NCBI GenBank assembly: GCA_947627815.1
Contig: CANQXN010000026.1
Coordinates: 1 to 15,508 of the forward strand
Reading direction: 5' to 3'
Length of the DNA stretch: 15,508 bases
DNA from: an uncultured Clostridia bacterium
Lineage (GTDB): Bacteria > Bacillota > Clostridia > Oscillospirales > CAG-272
In this document: piece by piece, positions 6,241 to 11,888 of the stretch
Layout of the letters: each line of letters begins with the position of its first letter
Position numbering within the stretch: the stretch's first letter is position 1
Program-made: the position numbers and the translations under genes
The notes under the pieces: generated by a model
What the model was told of the DNA's origin: nothing
Databases searched by the model: none
What the model saw: only the letters and a program-made list of their open reading frames with translations

Positions 6241-6667
6241 AGCCTATGAAGATGTGCTGAAAAAGCAGGGCGTTTTGGTCTTTTCTCCCGGGGGGACATC
6301 GATGATGCCGCTGCTCCGGCACCATGAAAATCCCGTGGTTCTCGAGCCGGTACACGGCAGGCTGAAAAAGGGCGATATTGCCTTTTATAAACGGCGTGAC
6401 GGGCAGTATGTGTTGCACCGCATCATCGGGGTCAAAAAGGACGGCTATCTCTGCTGCGGCGACAATCAGACGCGGGTGGAAAAGGGCGTGACCGACGACA
6501 TGATTTTTGCCGTTCTGACCGGCTTTTACAAAGACGGCGTTCTTGTCCGGGCAGACGACCCCGCCGTTATGCGCTACGGCAGGCGCCGGATGCGCTCCCG
6601 CCCCTTTCGCGCTTTCAAAAACGCGCTGGCGCGCCGTCTGCACCGTCTTGAGAAAAAGAAAAAATGA
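6233..6667 (+). CDS. Soluble S24/S26 signal-peptidase-like protein with Ser/His dyad
   Basis: A 144-residue protein of the LexA/signal peptidase superfamily. The nucleophile motif is GGTSMMPLL, with S23 in the place of the signal peptidase SM-P serine. KKGDIAFYKRRDGQYVLHRIIGV (45-67) is the next conserved block, and its H62 occupies the general-base position, as in SipW and the ER-type signal peptidases, where a histidine replaces the usual lysine. CGDNQ (75-79) is the last conserved box. No transmembrane segment or signal peptide is present, so unlike real signal peptidases it should be soluble; the tail is strongly basic. It overlaps the PqqD-like gene by 8 nt. It may trim a precursor peptide recognised by the PqqD-like protein, but no precursor is visible. 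Confidence 0.8.
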   Translation: MAEAYEDVLKKQGVLVFSPGGTSMMPLLRHHENPVVLEPVHGRLKKGDIAFYKRRDGQYVLHRIIGVKKDGYLCCGDNQTRVEKGVTDDMIFAVLTGFYKDGVLVRADDPAVMRYGRRRMRSRPFRAFKNALARRLHRLEKKKK

Positions 6668-6726
6668 TTTTTTGAGGGCTATCTTTTTGTTTTTTGCCGA
6701 AACGGCGGACAAAGATCGCCCTTTTT

Positions 6727-6755
6727 CCCCAAAGAGGGGGTCCCCAAAAAGGGGA
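6727..6755 (+). repeat. Two tandem C/G hairpins in the pncB leader
   Basis: TCCCC-aaaga-GGGGG (6726-6740) is followed directly by TCCCC-aaaaa-GGGGA (6741-6755), two near-identical 5-bp-stem hairpins just before the pncB ribosome site (AAGGG 6761-6765). They could affect translation. There is no T run after them, so they are not a standard terminator. Confidence 0.4.
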
Positions 6756-6769
6756 GAAAGAAGGGTCAT

Positions 6770-8194
6770 ATGACACAAGAAAATTATACCATGCTCTGCG
6801 ATTTTTATGAACTGACCATGGGCAACGGGTATTTCCTCTCTGACAAAAAGGACACGGTCACTTATTTTGACATCTTTTTCCGCGACATTCCCGACGGCGG
6901 GGGCTACGCCATCGCCGCGGGGCTGGATCAGGTCATCGATTACATCGAAAACCTGCGCTTTACGCCCGAGGACATCGCCTGCCTGCGGCAAAAGGGTTGT
7001 TTTGACGAGCGATTTTTGACCTATTTGCAGCATTTTTCCTTCACCGGCGACATCTGGGCGGTGCCGGAAGGCACGCCGATCTTCCCCGGCGAACCGATCC
7101 TCACGGTGCGGGCGAAGGCGATTGAGGCGCAGTTTATCGAGACTTTTCTGCTCTTGACCCTGAACCATCAGTCGCTCATCGCCACCAAGACTTCGCGGAT
7201 CGTCTCGGCGGCGCAGGGGCGGCCGGTAGCGGAATTCGGTTCCCGCCGGGCGCACGGAACCGCCGGCGCCATTTTGGGCGCGCGGGCGGCCTACATCGCG
7301 GGCTGCGCCAGCTCGGCCTGCACCATCGCCGAGGAGCGTTACGGCGTCCCCGCCAGCGGCACCATGGCGCACTCCTGGGTGCAGATGTTTGACAGCGAGT
7401 TTGAAGCCTTTGATACCTATTGCTCGATTTATCCCCACAACGCCACCTTGCTTGTGGATACCTACAATGTGCTGAACAGCGGCGTACCCAACGCCATCAA
7501 GGCCTTTCACAAGCACAACATCACAGACGGCGGCGTGCGCATCGATTCGGGCGACCTCGCCTATCTCTCAATTCAGGTGCGGAAAATGCTCGACAAAGCG
7601 GGGCTTCCCAATTGCAAAATCGTCGCCTCCAATTCGCTCGATGAACATATCATCCGCGACCTCATCGCCCAGGGCGCCAAAATCGACGCTTTCGGCGTCG
7701 GCGAGCGCCTGATCACCGCTCGCTCCTCCCCGGTGTTCGGCGGGGTGTATAAGCTCTGCGCGGTGGAAAAAGAGGACGGTACGATCGTGCCGAAGATCAA
7801 AATCAGCGAAAATGTCGGCAAGATCACCAACCCCCATTTTAAAAAGGTCTACCGCCTCTTCGATAAGGCCACGGGCAAGGCCATGGCCGACCAGATCTGC
7901 CTCCATGACGAGGAGATCGACGAGACGAAGCCCCTCACCATTTTTGACCCCGATTACACCTGGAAGCAAAAGACCCTGACCGATTTTTGCGCCAAAGTCT
8001 TGCTTGTGCCGATCTTTCAGGGCGGCGTCTGCGTCTATGACCGGCCTTCGGTGCCGGAAATCCGCGCCTACTGTCAGAAGCAGATGGACGCCTTGTGGGA
8101 CGAGGTCAAGCGTTTGGACAATCCTCACAAGTATTATGTCGACCTCTCCGAAAAGCTCTGGCGGCTCAAACGCGAGCTTTTGAACCGGCACTGA
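6770..8194 (+). CDS. pncB: Nicotinate phosphoribosyltransferase
   Basis: A 474-residue cytoplasmic enzyme that joins nicotinate to PRPP with ATP to form nicotinate mononucleotide, the first committed step of the Preiss-Handler NAD salvage route. Diagnostic segments are the N-terminal YELTMGNGYF (13-22), FGSRRAHGTAGA (156-167), GTMAHSW (197-203) whose H201 matches the histidine phosphorylated during catalysis, and GGVRIDSGDL (254-263) in the PRPP site. Length is normal for the bacterial enzyme. AAGGG lies 4 nt before ATG 6770. The 102-nt gap from the peptidase-like gene has neither a clear promoter nor a terminator, so read-through from upstream is possible. The rlmA-like gene follows after 13 nt. 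A nicotinamidase-like hydrolase that could feed this enzyme is encoded at 11135-11680 on the other strand. Confidence 0.95.
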   Translation: MTQENYTMLCDFYELTMGNGYFLSDKKDTVTYFDIFFRDIPDGGGYAIAAGLDQVIDYIENLRFTPEDIACLRQKGCFDERFLTYLQHFSFTGDIWAVPEGTPIFPGEPILTVRAKAIEAQFIETFLLLTLNHQSLIATKTSRIVSAAQGRPVAEFGSRRAHGTAGAILGARAAYIAGCASSACTIAEERYGVPASGTMAHSWVQMFDSEFEAFDTYCSIYPHNATLLVDTYNVLNSGVPNAIKAFHKHNITDGGVRIDSGDLAYLSIQVRKMLDKAGLPNCKIVASNSLDEHIIRDLIAQGAKIDAFGVGERLITARSSPVFGGVYKLCAVEKEDGTIVPKIKISENVGKITNPHFKKVYRLFDKATGKAMADQICLHDEEIDETKPLTIFDPDYTWKQKTLTDFCAKVLLVPIFQGGVCVYDRPSVPEIRAYCQKQMDALWDEVKRLDNPHKYYVDLSEKLWRLKRELLNRH

Positions 8195-8207
8195 ACCGGC
8201 AAACGCT

Positions 8208-9113
8208 ATGTCAACCATCAGCAATCCGCCGCGCGCGTCCTTGTGTGAAGGCGCGTCCTCGCGCGAGCGCGCGTTTGCCGGCGCGCTCCCCTTCGTCTGC
8301 CCGGTCTGCCGCCGCCCGCTTGTCCGGCAGCGCCCCGTCGGGGGCGGCGCCTCTTTGTGCTGTGCAGAGGGCCACAGGTTCGACATCGCGCGGCAGGGCT
8401 ATGTCAATCTCTGCCGGCGGCCGGGATCGGGCAAGCGGGGCAGAACGCACGGCGACAACGACGCTATGATGGCGGCGCGCGGGGCGTTTCTTTCCGCCGG
8501 ACACTATGCCTTTCTGCGGGATACGCTGGCCGAAACGGTCAAGCGCCTTTTGCCCGCCGGTCTTCTGCTCGACTGCGGCTGCGGCGAGGGGTATTATACC
8601 GAGGCGTTGGCCTGCGCCGGGCTTGACACCGGGCTTTCGGTCTACGGGTTAGACCTTTCGGCCAAGGGGGCGGGGCAGACCGCCCGGCGGGCGCATGTTG
8701 CCGGCGCCGTCGTGGCCTCGGCCTACGATATGCCGCTGGCGCAGGATAGCTGTGACGGCGTTGTCACGGTCTTTGCGCCGCTGGCCGACAAAGAATTTGC
8801 CCGGGTGCTGAAACCGGGCGGGCTTTTTTTCAATGTGATTCCGGCGGCGCGGCATTTATGGGAACTCAAACGCGTTCTCTACGACAAGCCCTATGAAAAC
8901 CGGCCGCGACACCAAGCGCCGGAAGGCTTTGTCCTCGAAGAGGTGATCCCTGTCGAGGCCATCATGCCGCTTGACAAAACCGCCGTCGGCGCGCTTTTGC
9001 TCATGACGCCTTATTTTTACCGCACGAGCCGCGAAGGGATCGAAAAAGCCATGTCGCTTGACGCGCTCGATGTCACGGCGTCCTTTGAAATCCTTGTGGC
9101 AAGAAAAGAGTAA
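8208..9113 (+). CDS. rlmA: 23S rRNA guanine-N1 methyltransferase, RlmA family
   Basis: A 301-residue SAM-dependent methyltransferase. An N-terminal zinc ribbon is formed by CPVC (31-34) and C51/C52 with H56 (CCAEGHRFD), followed by ARQGYVNLC and GDNDAMMAARGAFLSAGHY, typical of RlmA, which methylates N1 of a guanine (G745 or G748) in 23S rRNA helix 35. The SAM motif I is LDCGCGEGYY (121-130) with D149 as the acidic residue, and the post-motif VFAPLADKEFARVLKPGG is also conserved. The first ~28 residues before the zinc ribbon are unlike the family, and ATG 8208 has no clear ribosome site, so the true start may lie a little downstream or initiation may depend on coupling to pncB, which ends 13 nt upstream. 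It cannot be told from sequence whether it is the G745 or the G748 type. Confidence 0.88.
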   Translation: MSTISNPPRASLCEGASSRERAFAGALPFVCPVCRRPLVRQRPVGGGASLCCAEGHRFDIARQGYVNLCRRPGSGKRGRTHGDNDAMMAARGAFLSAGHYAFLRDTLAETVKRLLPAGLLLDCGCGEGYYTEALACAGLDTGLSVYGLDLSAKGAGQTARRAHVAGAVVASAYDMPLAQDSCDGVVTVFAPLADKEFARVLKPGGLFFNVIPAARHLWELKRVLYDKPYENRPRHQAPEGFVLEEVIPVEAIMPLDKTAVGALLLMTPYFYRTSREGIEKAMSLDALDVTASFEILVARKE

Positions 9114-9214
9114 AAATTCGTGAAAAAAGCCATTTTTCATTCATTTCAACCGCCGGTTGCGTGAAAATTCCCTATTTGGTTGACCGATTTTTCTCCGATT
9201 CAACAGATGTTTCA

Positions 9215-9243
9215 TTGAAAAATCCCGCCGCTTAGGCTACAAT
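9215..9243 (+). promoter_or_regulatory. Promoter for the XRE regulator
   Basis: TTGAAA (9215-9220) and TACAAT (9238-9243) with a 17-bp spacer. A TATAAT overlaps at 9243-9248 but has no matching -35. A 13-bp palindrome CAACCGCCGGTTG lies upstream at 9147-9159 and could be an operator. Confidence 0.65.
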
Positions 9244-9250
9244 ATAATCA

Positions 9251-9279
9251 CGGCAAAGGTCAGGGCCCGATGTTTGCCG
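9251..9279 (+). promoter_or_regulatory. Inverted repeat in the leader of the XRE gene
   Basis: CGGCAAA (9251-9257) and TTTGCCG (9273-9279) form perfect 7-bp arms around 15 nt that include GGGCCC. The element lies directly downstream of the promoter and 11 nt before the ribosome site AAGGAG (9291-9296). It could be an operator for the XRE protein itself or an RNA hairpin; neither is shown. Confidence 0.45.
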
Positions 9280-9304
9280 AAACTGTTTTTAAGGAGATAG
9301 AAAC

Positions 9305-9808
9305 ATGGACACATTGGGAAAAAGAATTTTTACACTTCGCCGCGACAAGGAACTCACACAGGAGGATGTCGCCGAGCGCCTCGGCGTCAGCCCGCAGGCC
9401 GTTTCCAAGTGGGAGAACGACCAGACCTGCCCCGATATCACGCTTTTGCCCGATCTCGCGAAGCTTTTGGGCGTTTCCGTCGATCGGCTTCTGACGGGCG
9501 AGAGCGATGAAAAAAAGCCGGAAGTCCGCCTTCTGACGCCGGAAGAGAAAAAGGACATAAACGATATGATCCTTAAAATCGAGGTCGATTCCGCCGACGG
9601 CGACAAGGTGCGCGTCAATTTGCCGATGGGGCTTGTCGAGGCGGGCATCGAGATGGGCATGTCGATGTCTAACATCGGCATCAACAGCGAGGCCATGAAG
9701 CATATCGACCTTGCGAAACTCTTCGAGGCCGTCCGAAACGGCGCGGTCGGCAATCTTGTGGATGTCAAAAGCTGCGACGGGGATGTTGTGAGGATCTTCG
9801 TCGAATGA
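9305..9808 (+). CDS. XRE-family regulator with SHOCT-like C-terminal domain
   Basis: A 167-residue protein. Residues 1-63 are a Cro/CI-type helix-turn-helix (RIFTLRRDKELTQEDVAERLGVSPQAVSKWEND), a common DNA-binding domain. After a charged linker (66-95), residues 96-167 form a small domain (DKVRVNLPMGLVEAG ... IDLAKLFEAVRNGAVGNLVDVKSCDGDVVRIFVE) like the SHOCT-like domains attached to bacterial membrane-stress or antisigma-type regulators. A strong AAGGAG at 9291-9296 precedes ATG 9305. The downstream small gene overlaps by 4 nt (ATGA) and encodes a related domain alone, so the two likely interact. A leader hairpin may autoregulate. The regulated genes are unknown; the only nearby candidates are itself and its partner. 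Confidence 0.85.
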   Translation: MDTLGKRIFTLRRDKELTQEDVAERLGVSPQAVSKWENDQTCPDITLLPDLAKLLGVSVDRLLTGESDEKKPEVRLLTPEEKKDINDMILKIEVDSADGDKVRVNLPMGLVEAGIEMGMSMSNIGINSEAMKHIDLAKLFEAVRNGAVGNLVDVKSCDGDVVRIFVE

Positions 9809-10035
9809 AAATTTCGGTAAAAACAGACGACAAAAAGTTTTTTCTTATGTTTCCGACATCGCTGGCGTGCAACGGCCTTGTCGCGAAGATCGTGGCGAAG
9901 CACACCGACGGGCTTTCCGCCGAGCAGCTCTCAAAGCTGTTCAAGGCGCTGAAACAATACCGCCGCCGTCACGGCCCGCTCGATCTCGTCGATGTCGCCA
10001 CCGCCGACGGCACCAAAGTACATATCACGATTTGA
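9805..10035 (+). CDS. Small stand-alone homologue of the XRE protein's C-terminal domain
   Basis: A 76-residue protein whose sequence parallels the end of the preceding regulator. KKFFLMFPTSLACNGLVAKIV corresponds to KVRVNLPMGLVEAG, and LSKLFKALKQYRRRHGPLDLVDVATADGTKVHITI corresponds to LAKLFEAVRNGAVGNLVDVKSCDGDVVRIFVE. The conserved features are the LxKLF helix and LVDVxxxDGxxVxI. There is no DNA-binding region. Its ATG overlaps the regulator's TGA stop, implying coupled translation. It could bind the regulator's C-terminal domain and modulate it, but that is inferred only from homology and overlap. A terminator follows at 10035-10065. Confidence 0.72.
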   Translation: MKISVKTDDKKFFLMFPTSLACNGLVAKIVAKHTDGLSAEQLSKLFKALKQYRRRHGPLDLVDVATADGTKVHITI

Positions 10036-10065
10036 AAAAATCCCGACATTTTGTCGGGATTTTTT
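10035..10065. terminator. Bidirectional terminator between the XRE pair and the methyltransferase
   Basis: TCCCGACA (10041-10048) and TGTCGGGA (10052-10059) form an 8-bp stem with a 3-nt loop, with A run before and T run after, so it can stop both converging transcripts. Confidence 0.88.
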
Positions 10066-10086
10066 ATGAAAAGGTTTGTCGTCACA

Positions 10087-10113
10087 CCCCCTTTTCGCTT
10101 TTCGAAAAGGGGG
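10087..10113. other. 10-bp-stem hairpin between convergent genes
   Basis: CCCCCTTTTC (10087-10096) and GAAAAGGGGG (10104-10113) are perfectly complementary with a 7-nt loop. It lies just after the minus-strand methyltransferase stop and before the terminator at 10035-10065. It has no T run directly after it on either strand. Confidence 0.6.
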
Positions 10114-10120
10114 CGGCGCG

Positions 10121-11035
10121 TTACGGGCTGTCGGTTTGCAGATAGGCAAGGATTTCCTTTTCGATCCAGTAGCGAAAGACGGTGCCGGGCAGGCGGTCGG
10201 CAAGCGGCTTGATCTTTTGATAGCAGGCGGCGCCGTCCACCGCCCCTTCCCAGATGTCGGCATAGCAGAAGTCAAAACGGCCGGGGGCAAGCGCGGCGAG
10301 GTAAGCGAAGGCGTCGGCCTCGACGACGCGGATCTTTTCTCTGTGAGGAAAACGGGGGAGCAGGTAGGTTTCAAAGAGCGAGATGACCTCGGGGGCGTGT
10401 TCCACGATGACGATTTCACTGACCTCGGGCTTGTCGGCAATCGCAAAGGGATACCAGCCGATGCCAAGCCCGAGTACCAGCACCCGCCCGCGCGCGGCGG
10501 GGACATCCGGCCCCATGGAAAAAAGCTCGGAGGGGCAGGCCGACACCCAGGGCATATCCCCTTCATAGAGGGCGGGAAAGGAGACCCGGCGGGAGAAAAA
10601 GCCGAGTTTGGGCAATACCATGGGCGCCGCAAGATCGGGCATGTCATAGAGAAACAGCTCGCCTTTGCGGTATTCGGCGGAAGTCAGGAGAAAATTGCCC
10701 CGCCGCGCCTCGACCGGGCGGGCAAAGGTTTCAAGATAGGGGTCGGAGAGAAAGGCGTCGGCGTCAAGGCGTTTGGCGTTGGCAAACACGCCGGCGAGAT
10801 AGGCGCCGTCCGCCGCCGCCGCGATGCCGTAGTCCTCTAAAAAGCGCCGGATCACATAAAAAGTCTCAAAATCGCCGTCATAGAGCCGCAATGTCCGCAG
10901 TTCGTCAAGCTCCGCTTCGGAAAAAGCGCGTTTGGCTTTGGCAAGGTCGGCAGGGGTATAGGCGACGCGGGGCTGACACTCGGCGATGATCTTTCCCACC
11001 CGGGCGGTGAGGGTCAGGGAATTTTCGTATGTCAT
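10121..11035 (-). CDS. SAM-binding, spermidine-synthase/methyltransferase-like protein
   Basis: A 304-residue protein with a C-terminal class I SAM-dependent fold: RVLVLGLGIGWYPFAIA (184-200) as motif I, IVIVEHAPEVI (209-219) with acidic E212 as the nucleotide-binding residue, VVEADAFAYL (237-246), and FDFCYADIWEG (254-264). This order resembles polyamine synthase-type enzymes (spermidine synthase-like), but the aspartates of a true spermidine synthase cannot be verified and no SpeE signature is evident. The N-terminal ~150 residues are not recognisable. ATG 11035 is preceded by GGAGG; longer upstream starts reach into the terminator of the previous gene. It follows that terminator (11073-11105) with no obvious promoter, so its transcription is unclear. 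Function unknown beyond SAM binding. Confidence 0.65.
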   Translation of the reverse strand: MTYENSLTLTARVGKIIAECQPRVAYTPADLAKAKRAFSEAELDELRTLRLYDGDFETFYVIRRFLEDYGIAAAADGAYLAGVFANAKRLDADAFLSDPYLETFARPVEARRGNFLLTSAEYRKGELFLYDMPDLAAPMVLPKLGFFSRRVSFPALYEGDMPWVSACPSELFSMGPDVPAARGRVLVLGLGIGWYPFAIADKPEVSEIVIVEHAPEVISLFETYLLPRFPHREKIRVVEADAFAYLAALAPGRFDFCYADIWEGAVDGAACYQKIKPLADRLPGTVFRYWIEKEILAYLQTDSP

Positions 11036-11072
11036 AGGATACAAACCTCCGATACAGGGGCAAAAAAGACGG

Positions 11073-11105
11073 AAAAAGGCATTGAAAACGAGCGCTTTCA
11101 ATGCC
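11073..11105 (-). terminator. Intrinsic terminator after the nicotinamidase-like gene
   Basis: On the minus strand GGCATTGAAA pairs with TTTCAATGCC (plus-strand positions 11078-11087 and 11096-11105), a 10-bp stem, followed by a T run (11073-11077). It should end transcription from the hydrolase gene 30 nt upstream. Confidence 0.8.
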
Positions 11106-11134
11106 TTTTTGGCATAGTGTCGGACAAAATCGGC

Positions 11135-11680
11135 TTACAGCGTGGCAAGCAGGGTGTCAACATCGGTGATTTCGGCGCCGTAGGTGTCCTTTAAATACTT
11201 GATGCCGTAAACATAATCCTCTTCGGTAAAGGAATCGGTGGCATCCTTCGGCACGACGATGTCATAGCCCAACTGATAGGCGTCGGCGGAGGTATGGCGC
11301 ACGCACATATGGGCGTGAAGCCCCGTGACGATCACGGTATTGACGCCGAGTTCTTTCAAGAGCAGGTCGAGATCGGTGTGGAAAAAGCCGCTGTAACGGC
11401 GTTTGGGGACGACATAGTCTTTGTCGCAAAGGCCGAGTTCGGGGATGACCTCGGCGCCGGGGGTACCGGCGATGGCGTGATCGCCCCAGAGTTTTAATTC
11501 ATGATCGATGCCCTTGATATGGGCGTCATTGCAGAAGATCACGGGGATGCCCTTTTCGCGGCAGCCCTTCAAGAGTTCGGCGGTTTTCGGCACAATGGCC
11601 AGCCCCCGGTCGCATTTCAGGGCGCCGGTGACAAAATCGTTCAACATGTCCACCACCAGGACGGCATATTTTTTGCTCAT
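11135..11680 (-). CDS. Nicotinamidase-like isochorismatase-family cysteine hydrolase
   Basis: A 181-residue cytoplasmic enzyme of the isochorismatase superfamily. The catalytic triad is visible: D11 (VVDMLNDF), K93 (VPKRRYSGFF) and C126 (HAHMCVRHT). The metal ligands of nicotinamidases are also present with the right spacing: D52 and H54 (CNDAH), H60 and H68 (WGDHAIAGTPGAEV). This matches PncA-type nicotinamidases, which hydrolyse nicotinamide to nicotinate. The product would feed the PncB encoded about 3 kb away. GAGGG supports ATG 11680. It has a consensus promoter (11738-11766) and its own terminator, so it is a single-gene unit. The family call is firm; the nicotinamide specificity is probable but could be another amide or a pyrazinamidase-like substrate. 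Confidence 0.85.
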   Translation of the reverse strand: MSKKYAVLVVDMLNDFVTGALKCDRGLAIVPKTAELLKGCREKGIPVIFCNDAHIKGIDHELKLWGDHAIAGTPGAEVIPELGLCDKDYVVPKRRYSGFFHTDLDLLLKELGVNTVIVTGLHAHMCVRHTSADAYQLGYDIVVPKDATDSFTEEDYVYGIKYLKDTYGAEITDVDTLLATL

Positions 11681-11737
11681 AATTTTCCCTCGATTTTTTT
11701 ATCATTTTTCTGTCATACGCTTTATTGAATTGAAAAG

Positions 11738-11766
11738 ATTATACCCCCATTTTGGGCGTTTGTCAA
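11738..11766 (-). promoter_or_regulatory. Consensus promoter for the nicotinamidase-like gene
   Basis: Read on the minus strand, TTGACA (plus 11761-11766) and TATAAT (plus 11738-11743) match consensus exactly with a 17-bp spacer. The leader to ATG 11680 is about 50 nt. Confidence 0.9.
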
Positions 11767-11830
11767 GGGTTTTGCCGATGTTTTTGCATAAAAAAAGCGC
11801 TTTTGGGGGTCAAAAACGGGCAAACGGGCA

Positions 11831-11870
11831 AAAGAAAGGAGGGGAAGCGGGCCAAAAGGCGCGCTTCCCC
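11831..11870 (-). terminator. Terminator after the acyl-CoA synthetase gene
   Basis: GGGGAAGC (11841-11848) pairs with GCTTCCCC (11863-11870), with inner GCC/GGC (11851-11853, 11858-11860) around AAAA. On the minus strand it is followed by a pyrimidine-rich TCCTTTCTTTT run. It lies about 19 nt after the synthetase stop codon. Confidence 0.75.
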
Positions 11871-11888
11871 CAAGAAAGGTACAAGCCA

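Noticed and set aside
6671..6773. Possible small peptide between the peptidase-like gene and pncB as a modification substrate
   Set aside because: The frame has only a TTG start, no ribosome site, and crosses the tandem hairpins and the pncB start.
6134..7516. Long minus-strand ORF opposite the peptidase-like gene and pncB
   Set aside because: It is antisense to two well-supported genes, has no recognisable family, and such frames are common in GC-rich sequence.
10076..10840. Plus-strand ORF opposite the SAM-binding protein gene
   Set aside because: It is antisense to a gene with visible SAM motifs and begins just beyond a terminator; no family match.
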